In this document: piece after piece, positions 18,087 through 25,628 of the stretch | How the letters are laid out: the number at the start of each line of letters is the position of its first letter | How positions within the stretch are numbered: the stretch's first letter is position 1 | Assembly (NCBI GenBank): GCA_019309945.1 | Contig: JAFDFH010000004.1 | Span: 1-32,930 of the forward strand | Direction of reading: 5' to 3' | Source: Deltaproteobacteria bacterium | GTDB taxonomy: Bacteria; Desulfobacterota; Desulfobacteria; Desulfobacterales; JAFDFH01 | Length of the DNA: 32,930 nt | The notes under the pieces: generated by a model | Databases searched by the model: none | Told to the model about the DNA's origin: nothing | The model's input: only the letters and a program-made list of their open reading frames with translations | Program-made: the position numbers and the translations under genes

Positions 18087-19061
18087 TTAAAGTTTTTCGG
18101 ACAGGTCAAACATTTTTAATTTTAAATCAGACAGCGCTGATTCAATACTAAATCCCGCAGCATTTGGATGCCCCCCGCCACCAAAAGCGGAGGCGATTTC
18201 AGCGACATCAATTGTGCCGTCGGACCGGAGGCTGACGTGAAACAGGTTCGGATTTGCTGATTTTTCCGTGCCGTTCGGGTCCTGCTGTATAAGGACGGCC
18301 ACTTTAACATCTTCGATCCGTCTGGCATAATTGATCATTCCATCAACATCTTCAGCCTGGGTACCTGTTTTTTTAAACATTTTCCGGGTAAGCGTCATCA
18401 TGGAGAGTTTACTATTTTTTGAAATTTCGATTGAGTCTAAGGCCAGATTGAGAAGCTTTATTCGACCCAGAGAATAGGTTCCGTATACGTGTTTCGCAAT
18501 ATCGTAGGGATTAACTCCCAGCCTGATCATTTCTTCACAGATTGTAAAAGCAGCCTGGTTTGTATTTGAAAAACGAAAGGATCCCGTATCCGTTAAAATA
18601 CCGGTGTAAATTAATGTTGCGATATCCCGGTTAAGAGGGATAGCCATCTTCTTAATGAGACGATATAAGATTTCGGCGGTGGAACTTGCAGTTGTTTCTA
18701 TAAGTTGATAGTCTCCAAAAGAGGTATTTGTAATATGGTGGTCGATATTGATGATGGTCGGTATCTGGCGTACCCTCGAAACCGCTTGTCCAATCCTTTC
18801 CAATTCACTGCAGTCAAGAATGATGGCGGTGTCATAGCGATCTGCCGTTTGGACGCGTCCCACAACCCGATCAACCGATGGCAGAAAACGATACATCGCC
18901 GGCAAGGGGCTTTCATTGTATAGTGTAATTCGCTTGTTTAGTGCTTCAAGCGAAAGCCCCATGGCAATTAGAGATCCTATTGCATCGCCATCCGGATTGG
19001 TGTGGGTTGCAAGCAACAAATGATTGCTATTTTTCAAATGGCGTATGATTCGGTTCATCAT
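18087..19061 (-). CDS. nrnA: DHH/DHHA1 phosphoesterase (NrnA-like oligoribonuclease / pAp phosphatase)
   Basis: NrnA-type enzymes finish RNA decay by cutting oligoribonucleotides of a few residues, and many also dephosphorylate 3'-phosphoadenosine 5'-phosphate, a by-product relevant to sulfur metabolism. The motifs are THTNPDGDAIGS (Asp24, Asp26), LDCSE, the DHH triad (107-109) and the DHHA1 signature GGGGHPNAAGF near the C-terminus. The start lies inside the end of rbfA, a 35-base overlap; ATG codons at 19061 and 19058 are both possible. It is placed between rbfA and truB, where this gene is frequent. Confidence 0.92.
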   Translation of the reverse strand: MMNRIIRHLKNSNHLLLATHTNPDGDAIGSLIAMGLSLEALNKRITLYNESPLPAMYRFLPSVDRVVGRVQTADRYDTAIILDCSELERIGQAVSRVRQIPTIINIDHHITNTSFGDYQLIETTASSTAEILYRLIKKMAIPLNRDIATLIYTGILTDTGSFRFSNTNQAAFTICEEMIRLGVNPYDIAKHVYGTYSLGRIKLLNLALDSIEISKNSKLSMMTLTRKMFKKTGTQAEDVDGMINYARRIEDVKVAVLIQQDPNGTEKSANPNLFHVSLRSDGTIDVAEIASAFGGGGHPNAAGFSIESALSDLKLKMFDLSEKL

Positions 19062-19404
19062 TTGTTTTTACAGACTTCAGCATTTTATCCATGTGGGATC
19101 CGTAATCAAAAGATTCGTCATAAAAAAATCGGAGGTCGGGCATATATCGTAAACCGAGCCGACGGGCCAGGATGCGTTTAACATAGCCAAGGGCATGATT
19201 ATATCCTTCAATGGCCGCTTCTTTCCTTGCCTGGTCCCCAGAGGTTGTAAAGTATATCCGCGCCAGTTTTAAATCCGGTGACATCCTTACACCCGTGATC
19301 GTTGTTCCTTCAAGGCGAGGATCCTTTATCCTTCGATGCAGAATGTCGGACAGGGCTTTTTGTATGAGGCCCCCCACTCTATCAGCACGTGTAAAGGGCT
19401 TCAT
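19027..19404 (-). CDS. rbfA: Ribosome-binding factor A
   Basis: RbfA is a single KH-like-domain protein that assists maturation of the 30S subunit and 16S rRNA 5'-end processing. The 125-aa product has the family pattern throughout (RADRVGGLIQKALSDIL at the start, GVRMSPDLKLARIYFT, and LRYMPDLRFFYDESFDYG near the end). The ATG overlaps the stop of the DUF503 gene by four bases, and the 3' end is overlapped by nrnA. Confidence 0.96.
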   Translation of the reverse strand: MKPFTRADRVGGLIQKALSDILHRRIKDPRLEGTTITGVRMSPDLKLARIYFTTSGDQARKEAAIEGYNHALGYVKRILARRLGLRYMPDLRFFYDESFDYGSHMDKMLKSVKTNDEPNHTPFEK

Positions 19405-19688
19405 AAATTGAAGATCTCCATTTCAATATCGACAATCTCGGCTAAGCCGAGCTTTTCGGCCAAATTAAAAACCTTGTCCACCTTCGAGTTTATGACGGGC
19501 CGGTTGTTGCCCACCAATGCAAACCCTATCTCTGCCTTTTGATGCATGTCATTCGATCCAACCTCTGCCACGGAAGCATTGAAAGCATTGCGTATCTGGC
19601 TGATGATCGATTTGACAACTTTTCTTTTTCCCTTTAGGCTGTGACAGTCATGCAGTCTGAGTGTGATAATTCCGAGCCCGACAACCAT
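19401..19688 (-). CDS. DUF503 (YlxP-like) protein
   Basis: This 95-aa protein of the DUF503/YlxP family is found almost always between infB and rbfA. The pattern VVGLGIITLRLHDCHSLKGKR, then RNAFNASVAEVG and a C-terminal DIEMEIF, is diagnostic. A role in ribosome assembly or translation is presumed from its constant neighbourhood but is not established. It starts 59 bases after infB and overlaps rbfA by four bases. Confidence 0.93.
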   Translation of the reverse strand: MVVGLGIITLRLHDCHSLKGKRKVVKSIISQIRNAFNASVAEVGSNDMHQKAEIGFALVGNNRPVINSKVDKVFNLAEKLGLAEIVDIEMEIFNL

Positions 19689-19747
19689 AATCGCTCCGTG
19701 CAGGTCGTTTGTTCCGAGTCAAATAACGGACAACCAAAAACATATTA

Positions 19748-22381
19748 CTATTCCAGCTCGGGTTTGATCTCTTCGAGATAATAGCATTCAATGGTATCGC
19801 CGACTTTGATATCATTGTAATTTTCAATACCGATACCGCATTCATATCCGCTTTGAACTTCTTTGACATCATCTTTAAATCGCCGCAGGGAAGAAATCTT
19901 GCTGTTATGGCAGACGATTCCATCCCGAAGCAAGCGCGCATTTTGTCCTCGCTCCACCTTCCCGTCAGTCACATAACAGCCTGCAATGGTACCGATTTTG
20001 GGAACATGGAAGACTTCACGAACCTCGGCTCGGCCAAGAATCCGTTCTTCAAAAGTAGATGCCATCATTCCAACCATGGCATCCTTGATGTCTTTGATCG
20101 CATTGTAAATAACATCATAAAAACGCATATCCACGCCTTCTTCATTCGCATGGTCGTGAACTTTTGCGTTGGGCCGCACATTAAAGCCTAAAATGATCGC
20201 ATTGGATACAGCCGCCAGTGAGATATCTGATTCAGTTATTGTCCCGGTGGCCGAATGAACGACTTTTATTTTCACCTCATCGGTGGAAAGTTTTGTAAGA
20301 GAGTCTTTAAGCGCTTCAATTGAACCATGTACATCGGCCTTAATAATAAGGTTCAATTCTTTGACTTCTTCCTCCTGCATCTTTTCAAAAAGGCCTTCAA
20401 GGCTTAATCGACTTGATTTGGCCAGTTCCACTGTCCGCTGTTTTTTCATCCGGTGCAAGCTGATCTGTTTGGCGCTTTTATCGTCGATAATTACTACCAA
20501 TTCATCACCGGATTGAGGAACCCCGGATAGCCCAATCACTTCCACAGGAATTGAAGGGCCTGCTTTTTCAACCTGAATGCCACGGTCGTTCAACAGGGCA
20601 CGGACTTTCCCATAATGCATCCCGCACACCACTGATTCGCCGGCATGCAGGGTCCCTTCTTTAATGAGAACGGTCGCAACAGGGCCTCTGCCGGCATCCA
20701 GCTTGGCCTCAATCACGTGACCTCGGGCAAGCTTGTCGGCATTGGCCTTTAGCTCTAAAACTTCGGACTGGAGGAGTATCATTTCAAGGAGTTCGCCAAC
20801 CCCGAGATTCTGTTTGGCAGAAACATTGACAAAGATGGCGTCACCTCCCCATTCCTCGGGTACTAGCCCGTGTTCGGCAAGCTCCCTTTGAACACGTTCG
20901 ATATTCACATTGGGTTTATCGATTTTATTGATTGCAACAATAATCGGGACATTTGCGGCTCTGGAGTGGTTGATGGCCTCAATGGTTTGTGGCATAACGC
21001 CGTCGTCGGCGGCAACAACCAGAACGACCAGATCGGTAACGCCGGCGCCCCGGGCTCGCATTGCGGTGAAGGCCGCATGCCCCGGTGTATCCAAGAAGAC
21101 GATTTGCCCACTATCGGTTGACACATTGTAGGCCCCAATGTGCTGTGTGATTCCGCCCGCTTCCATTTCGGTTGTTTTTGTTTTGCGTATGACATCCAAA
21201 AGAGATGTTTTGCCGTGATCCACATGCCCCATAATGGTAACCACGGGAGATCTTTCAGTCAGTTTGTCAGGATCATCTTTTTCGATAGGTAAAACAGCTT
21301 CTTCTGCAAAAGAGGCTTTCTCCAGCTCGTAATTGAATTCAGATGCTACCAGAGCTGCGGTATCAAAGTCTATGGTTTGATTCAGCGTTGCCATAACACC
21401 CAGAGTCATCAATTGTTTGATCATTTCTCCGGCCTTAATTCCTATTCGTTTGGCAAGATCAGAAAGAGCAATGGTTTCATCGATTTTAATGCGCCGTTTG
21501 ATGGCTTTCGGAATGGTAATTTGAGGCTTTTCCCCCTTGAAGGCTTTGCTCTTCGCCATTTTACGAGTCTTTTTGCTTTTGATTTTTTCTCCGGCATAAA
21601 GGTCTTTGCCCTCAACAACCTCTTTACTACGGAAGGAAATTTTCTTTTTAAAAAACCGCTTGTCTTTTACAGGCTCTCCAAGTCGCTTTTTATCAAGCTT
21701 CTTTTTGCCTTTTTCAGGCACAGGGTCCGGTCGCATTTCATTTTCTTTGGGGGCTTGGTCTACAGCGGGTTTCTTTTCAACTTTTGCTTTTGATTTTTTC
21801 ACCGGAGCTTCGGTCTCTTCGGATATTATTTCTGGGGGCTTTACCGCTAATTTTATAATCTTTGCCGGTGTTTCTTTCTTTGCTTTTTTGGCCGGCTTTA
21901 ATTTTTTTACAGCAGAGGGTTTTGCGATTTTCGATGGGGCGGGTTCCTTCTGTGCCGGTTCATCTTTTTCCGGAACGATTCGAAGACGTTCTTCAACAGC
22001 TTCACCTTTAAGCGGCGCCTTTATCTTTTGGGGAAGGACCTCTTTTTTTGTTTCTTTTTCTTTGGGCGCTTTTTTAGCTGGTTTCTCGGCAACCGTAGCT
22101 TCTTCAGAAGGCGTCTGCGGTTCAGAAACAAGAGCTATTTTTACATCCTGTTTCTTCACAACTCTTTTTCTTTTTCGAATAATACCCGGTTTTACACGTG
22201 TGACTTCGACGCCTTCAGGTTTCAAATCGAGAAGTCTTTCCTTAATGGTGGAAACTGTTTCTTCATCCAGAGAGCTCATATGGCTCTTTACGGGAAAATC
22301 CATATCCTGTAACTTTCCAAGAATTACCTTGTTTGTCATGTTAAGATCCCTGGCAAGTTCATATACCCTGATCTTTGCCAT
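19748..22381 (-). CDS. infB: Translation initiation factor IF-2
   Basis: IF-2 is the GTPase that brings fMet-tRNA to the 30S subunit and promotes subunit joining. Of 877 residues, the first 50 form the IF2_N fold and about 60-290 are a low-complexity Lys/Ala/Pro/Glu linker. A second IF2_N follows, then the G domain with GHVDHGKTS (385-393), DTPGH and NKID, followed by the beta-barrel, C1 and C2 domains. GGGGGAT precedes the ATG, which directly follows the TAA of a short upstream ORF. The biased linker produces long but meaningless antisense frames (for example 21606-22403 on the plus strand). Confidence 0.98.
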   Translation of the reverse strand: MAKIRVYELARDLNMTNKVILGKLQDMDFPVKSHMSSLDEETVSTIKERLLDLKPEGVEVTRVKPGIIRKRKRVVKKQDVKIALVSEPQTPSEEATVAEKPAKKAPKEKETKKEVLPQKIKAPLKGEAVEERLRIVPEKDEPAQKEPAPSKIAKPSAVKKLKPAKKAKKETPAKIIKLAVKPPEIISEETEAPVKKSKAKVEKKPAVDQAPKENEMRPDPVPEKGKKKLDKKRLGEPVKDKRFFKKKISFRSKEVVEGKDLYAGEKIKSKKTRKMAKSKAFKGEKPQITIPKAIKRRIKIDETIALSDLAKRIGIKAGEMIKQLMTLGVMATLNQTIDFDTAALVASEFNYELEKASFAEEAVLPIEKDDPDKLTERSPVVTIMGHVDHGKTSLLDVIRKTKTTEMEAGGITQHIGAYNVSTDSGQIVFLDTPGHAAFTAMRARGAGVTDLVVLVVAADDGVMPQTIEAINHSRAANVPIIVAINKIDKPNVNIERVQRELAEHGLVPEEWGGDAIFVNVSAKQNLGVGELLEMILLQSEVLELKANADKLARGHVIEAKLDAGRGPVATVLIKEGTLHAGESVVCGMHYGKVRALLNDRGIQVEKAGPSIPVEVIGLSGVPQSGDELVVIIDDKSAKQISLHRMKKQRTVELAKSSRLSLEGLFEKMQEEEVKELNLIIKADVHGSIEALKDSLTKLSTDEVKIKVVHSATGTITESDISLAAVSNAIILGFNVRPNAKVHDHANEEGVDMRFYDVIYNAIKDIKDAMVGMMASTFEERILGRAEVREVFHVPKIGTIAGCYVTDGKVERGQNARLLRDGIVCHNSKISSLRRFKDDVKEVQSGYECGIGIENYNDIKVGDTIECYYLEEIKPELE

Positions 22382-22585
22382 TTATCCCCCTTGGTTCCGA
22401 TGATCGCATCGACTTACGATTGTTTTATTCAGTTCGACGCCTTGCCGTTCTCCCATGATATCCCCCATTATAACGATAAGTGGTGGATGCCTGGTCAGAA
22501 GTCGTAATTCATGCGTCGTGTATTTAAAATCAGCCAGAGTTTTCTTCAGAGCTTTTTTGAGTATCAGTTCCGCGAGCTCCATCAT
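22382..22585 (-). CDS. Possible short coupled ORF between nusA and infB (67 aa)
   Basis: I do not recognise this ORF. It starts with ATGATG inside the last codons of nusA in another frame, spans the 148-base nusA-infB gap and ends with a TAA touching the infB ATG. That stop/start geometry is what a coupled gene would show. The position is where YlxR or an L7Ae-like gene sits in many bacteria, but the product (a basic N-terminal helix, then LIVIMGDIMGERQGVEL) matches neither. It may equally be an untranslated spacer whose frame happens to stay open. Confidence 0.3.
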   Translation of the reverse strand: MMELAELILKKALKKTLADFKYTTHELRLLTRHPPLIVIMGDIMGERQGVELNKTIVSRCDHRNQGG

Positions 22586-24116
22586 TTTTTATCGCTTCCG
22601 AATTTTCTGATGGCGCCAACGCCTCAGAGGCCTCGTTACGAGTGGTCGGGTCAGGTTTCGGCTGTTCTTCAATGATCTGGCCTTCTGAATCATCAATGTC
22701 GGTCGTATCGTTGATATCTGCTGGTGTTTTCTCTGATAAAGACTCTTCAGAGGTCTCGTTACGAGTGGTCATGTCAGGTTGCGGCTGTTCTTCAATGATC
22801 TGGTCTTCTGAATCATCAATGTCGGTCGTATCGTTGATATCTGCTGATGTTTCTTCTGATAAAGACTCTTCAACCTTTTCATCGGCCATTACTTCAATTG
22901 CGGATTCGATTATTTTCAGGGCTTTTTCTTCGGCAATACCCCTGATTTGAGTCAGATCCTGGACTGACGCAGTGCTGAGTTCTTCAGCAGAAAAAAACCC
23001 CTTTTCATACAGGGCATCCGCCAGACTGATTCCAATTCCAGGTAGTTTCACCAAGGAGTCGTAGCCGTCCTTCATGGCCTGGCTGTAACGGCTTTCACTT
23101 TTTACGTCAAGATACCACCCGGTCAGTTTTGATGCCAGCCGCACGTTCTGACCCCGTTTCCCAATCGCTACCGAAAGAAATTCGTCAGGAACAATGACCT
23201 CCATGGAACGATCCTCTTCATCAATGATAACTCTGGATATCTCTGCAGGTGCCAGCGCATTGCAAACAAATTTTGCTGTATCCGCATGCCAGGGGATAAT
23301 GTCTATTTTTTCACCTCTTAGTTCCTGAACAACATTCTGTACCCGGCTTCCCTTCATGCCGACACAGGCACCGACTGGATCGATATCAGAATCATTCGAG
23401 GAAACGGAAATTTTTGCCCGGCTTCCGGGTTCACGGGCCGCACCCATGATGTTTACGATACCCTCTGAGATTTCAGGCACCTCGGTTTTGAAAAGATTGA
23501 TGATAAAATTTGGATCTGTTCTTGAGAGAATGATCTGAGGCCCCCGGGTGTCATGAAGCACATCCAAAATATATGCCCGTATTCGATCTCCCCGACGATA
23601 TGTTTCTTTAGGCACCTGCTCCCGAGCCGGAAGAAGGCCTTCGGTATGCCCCAGATTGACAATAATGTTATTCCGTTCAATGCGCTGCACAATTCCGTTT
23701 ATAATCTCACCTTTTCGATCTATGAAACTAGAAAAAACCGCATCCCTTTCGGCATCCTTCATTTTCTGGATGATGACCTGTTTGGCCGATTGGGCCGCAA
23801 TCCTGCCGAAGGTGGTTGTGTCCATTTTTTCTCCAAGACTGTCCCCGACTTCGCAATCCGGGTCCAGCTTAGATCCATCCTCCAGAGTCATTTGAATCTC
23901 GGGTTCACTAATCTTTTCAACCACTTCTTTAAATTGAAAAACCTCAATCTCGCCGGTTTCCTCATTATATTGAACTTCAATGTCGACCTTGCTTCCAAAC
24001 TTTTTTCTAGCAGCAGACCTAAGCGCCTCTTCAAGTGCCTTAATCAGGACTTCACGGTCGATCCCCTTATCGCGACTAACCTGTTCAACGACACGCTTAA
24101 TATCTGTTATAAACAT
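22530..24116 (-). CDS. nusA: Transcription termination/antitermination factor NusA
   Basis: NusA binds RNA polymerase and nascent RNA and tunes pausing, termination and antitermination. The order is the polymerase-binding NusA_N domain (1-130), S1 (about 135-200), two KH domains (about 230-345, with SVAIGKRGQNVRLA) and a helix-hairpin-helix pair (about 355-415). A highly acidic tail of about 110 residues follows, containing a 41-residue tandem duplication (nucleotides 22624-22869). The tail is unusual for the family; some proteobacterial NusA proteins end in acidic repeats, but these are not of that sequence. GGAG precedes the ATG. The gene overlaps rimP by ten bases. Confidence 0.97.
   Translation of the reverse strand: MFITDIKRVVEQVSRDKGIDREVLIKALEEALRSAARKKFGSKVDIEVQYNEETGEIEVFQFKEVVEKISEPEIQMTLEDGSKLDPDCEVGDSLGEKMDTTTFGRIAAQSAKQVIIQKMKDAERDAVFSSFIDRKGEIINGIVQRIERNNIIVNLGHTEGLLPAREQVPKETYRRGDRIRAYILDVLHDTRGPQIILSRTDPNFIINLFKTEVPEISEGIVNIMGAAREPGSRAKISVSSNDSDIDPVGACVGMKGSRVQNVVQELRGEKIDIIPWHADTAKFVCNALAPAEISRVIIDEEDRSMEVIVPDEFLSVAIGKRGQNVRLASKLTGWYLDVKSESRYSQAMKDGYDSLVKLPGIGISLADALYEKGFFSAEELSTASVQDLTQIRGIAEEKALKIIESAIEVMADEKVEESLSEETSADINDTTDIDDSEDQIIEEQPQPDMTTRNETSEESLSEKTPADINDTTDIDDSEGQIIEEQPKPDPTTRNEASEALAPSENSEAIKNDGARGTDTQKSSEENSG
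22624..22869 (-). repeat. Tandem duplication, 2 x 123 bp, in the nusA tail
   Basis: Units 22624-22746 and 22747-22869 align with only scattered substitutions and no gap. Each encodes 41 residues (EESLSE... to ...TTRNE plus two), so the duplication is in frame. The near-identity at DNA level points to a recent event. Confidence 0.9.
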
Positions 24117-24601
24117 CTGTTTTCTCCATAATAATTAACCAGTCGCGCTTTAGTAATTTCTTGAAAAGGAATCGCGACTGTTTTTTCGTTGACCAAGAGT
24201 TTTACAGTTCCTTCTGATATTCCCAAAAGGACGCCTTTAAAATTTTTTTGTCCATCAACGGGTTGATGGGTTTTAATCTTTGCTACATTTCCTTTGAATT
24301 TTTCAAAGTCAAGCGCATTACCCAAAGGGCGATCAGGTCCCGGAGATGATACCTCAAGACTGTAATATTCTTCAGTTTCTATTTTTGCATCCAAAAGGTC
24401 GCTGAACTGGCGGCTGATGCAGACACAGTCGTCCAGTGTAACTCCCCCGGGCTTATCGATATAAAGGCGTAATATCCGGTCCCCCGTCTCTCGTTGATAC
24501 TCGATATGCACCAACTCAACGCCTTCGGCTTCACACAAGGGGGCCGCTAATTTATTCGCCTGGACAATCATTTTTTCTCTGCTTTCCAGAGAAAATCGCA
24601 T
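24107..24601 (-). CDS. rimP: Ribosome maturation factor RimP
   Basis: RimP is a small two-domain protein needed for 30S assembly. The conserved segments are EGVELVHIEYQRE, LRLYIDKPGGVTLDDC, EEYYSLEVSSPGPDRPL and the C-terminal Sm-like barrel up to ITKARLVNYYG. The frame is open back to a TTG at 24667, which would add a very basic N-terminal stretch (QRNNRNRKK). I chose the ATG at 24601, which gives a normal length; ATGs at 24652 and 24571 are alternatives, and none has a strong ribosome binding site. It heads the rimP-nusA-infB cluster and overlaps nusA by ten bases. Confidence 0.9.
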   Translation of the reverse strand: MRFSLESREKMIVQANKLAAPLCEAEGVELVHIEYQRETGDRILRLYIDKPGGVTLDDCVCISRQFSDLLDAKIETEEYYSLEVSSPGPDRPLGNALDFEKFKGNVAKIKTHQPVDGQKNFKGVLLGISEGTVKLLVNEKTVAIPFQEITKARLVNYYGENRCL

Positions 24602-24671
24602 TGTCCCAAACTCAGCTTTTTTTCTATTTCGATTGTTTCGCTGAGCTTTCATCGCTTTTTTGTTCAATCAC

Positions 24672-24700
24672 CAAAAAACAAAAAACGGGCGGTAGCCCGT
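24672..24700 (-). terminator. Rho-independent terminator between tRNA-Gly and rimP
   Basis: On the minus strand a perfect 6-bp GC-rich stem ACGGGC-TACC-GCCCGT (24685-24700) is followed by a T-rich tract (24672-24684). It ends transcription of the upstream tRNA before rimP. Confidence 0.8.
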
Positions 24701-24847
24701 TTCCGATATAATGGGTAGATCTTTGGTGGTGGATTTAAAAACTTTACCAGATCATGCGAATAACCTTTTGAAAAGAATTAACTCCAAACCGTTCGAACAT
24801 AGAAGCTCTACCCTTAAATCACTGTAAAAATGGAAAAGGCACACTCA

Positions 24848-24923
24848 TGGAGCGGGCAACGAGATTCGAACTCGCGACACCAAGCTTGGGAAGCTTGTAC
24901 TCTACCAACTGAGCTATGCCCGC
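24848..24923 (-). tRNA. tRNA-Gly (anticodon CCC)
   Basis: Read on the minus strand, the cloverleaf is complete. It has a 7-bp acceptor stem GCGGGCA/TGCCCGC, a D-arm with GTTGGTA, an anticodon stem CAAGC/GCTTG around the loop TTCCCAA, and a T-arm GCGAG-TTCGAAT-CTCGT (one G-U). The discriminator is U and the 3' CCA is encoded. Loop positions 34-36 are CCC, reading GGG glycine codons. A terminator follows 3' and a family 2 repeat lies 90 bases 5'. Confidence 0.96.
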
Positions 24924-25013
24924 CGACTAAAAAACAAAATATGACAAAAAATAATTATTGTCAATATTTTTCAACAATTAATTTGGATGCTGGTTACTTG
25001 AGGGTTGATGTAT

Positions 25014-25157
25014 CGAGACCTTTGCAAAACGCCCCTTTTTCCCCAATTTCTGTGTCAGGCTCAAATTTTAATCCTCAAAATACTAAATGTATTCCTGTGG
25101 TTAAAATTTTCGCCTTCCTTGAACTTGAACAAAAAGGAGCATTTTGCAAAGGTCTCG
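25014..25157 (+). repeat. Repeat family 2, copy A
   Basis: The outer arms CGAGACCTTTGCAAAA (25014-25029) and TTTTGCAAAGGTCTCG (25142-25157) are a perfect 16-bp inverted repeat, extending to 26 bp with two mismatches. An inner stem AAATTTTAA/TTAAAATTT lies at 25063-25071 and 25101-25109. The core (CAGGCTCAAATTTTAATCCTC... to ...CTTCCTTGAACTTGAAC) is shared with copies B-D, but the outer arms are of different sequence. It lies between the MerR-like gene and tRNA-Gly. Confidence 0.85.
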
Positions 25158-25224
25158 TACTGTGAAGAAAAAGGGATACGCTCAAAAACTGTAAGGGGGA
25201 GCATTACCGATTTGTTAATAAGGG

Positions 25225-25575
25225 TTATTCAATCAGCATATCGCGAATGTTTTCAAGTTCTCTGCGGACCTCTTCAAGCGTGGCGGTCGAAGATTTTTTC
25301 TTTTTTTCGGTGGTCAGGGAAGCCAGATGTTGCTTTGCTCCCTGAATCGTATATTTTTTAGCATAAAGGAGGTGTTTGATTCTCAAAATTAACTCGACAT
25401 CACTTTTTCGATAAAGGCGCTGGCCGGAAGAGGTTCGTTTTGGTTTTATCTTTTTGAATTCAGTTTCCCAAAATCTTAAAACATAGGCTGGAACGCCCGA
25501 AATATCGCTGACTTCTCCGATTCTAAAATATAGCTTGTCGGGCAATTCTTTGTGGGAAGATGGATTATTTTGCAT
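25225..25575 (-). CDS. MerR-family-like helix-turn-helix regulator
   Basis: This is a short MerR-type DNA-binding protein. The winged helix-turn-helix begins at FRIGEVSDISGVPAYVLRFWE and continues through RLYRKSDVELILRIKHLL, and the end is a helical, probably dimerising, segment (TLEEVRRELENIRDML). There is no ligand domain. This MerR-like gene downstream of pheST (often with ihfA) is a recurring arrangement in Desulfobacterota; here ihfA is missing. I chose the ATG at 25575; the frame is open to a TTG at 25605 with no better ribosome binding site. Its target is unknown. Confidence 0.88.
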   Translation of the reverse strand: MQNNPSSHKELPDKLYFRIGEVSDISGVPAYVLRFWETEFKKIKPKRTSSGQRLYRKSDVELILRIKHLLYAKKYTIQGAKQHLASLTTEKKKKSSTATLEEVRRELENIRDMLIE

Positions 25576-25628
25576 TTTAGAGGCGAAAGACGAAATCTTT
25601 AACAACGGGAACGCTTAACCGCATATCC

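Noticed and set aside
21606-22403. 265-residue plus-strand open frame rich in Phe and Ser
   Set aside because: It is antisense to the Lys/Ala/Glu-rich linker of infB; the biased codons on the coding strand keep the opposite strand free of stops.
25014-25157. Copy A of family 2 as a simple Rho-independent terminator
   Set aside because: The stem is strong, but no T tract follows it on either strand, and the loop is long and conserved among copies.
24830-25361. Plus-strand frames of 111 and 118 residues
   Set aside because: They cover tRNA-Gly in antisense, repeat copy A and the 3' end of the MerR-like gene; no family resemblance or initiation signals.
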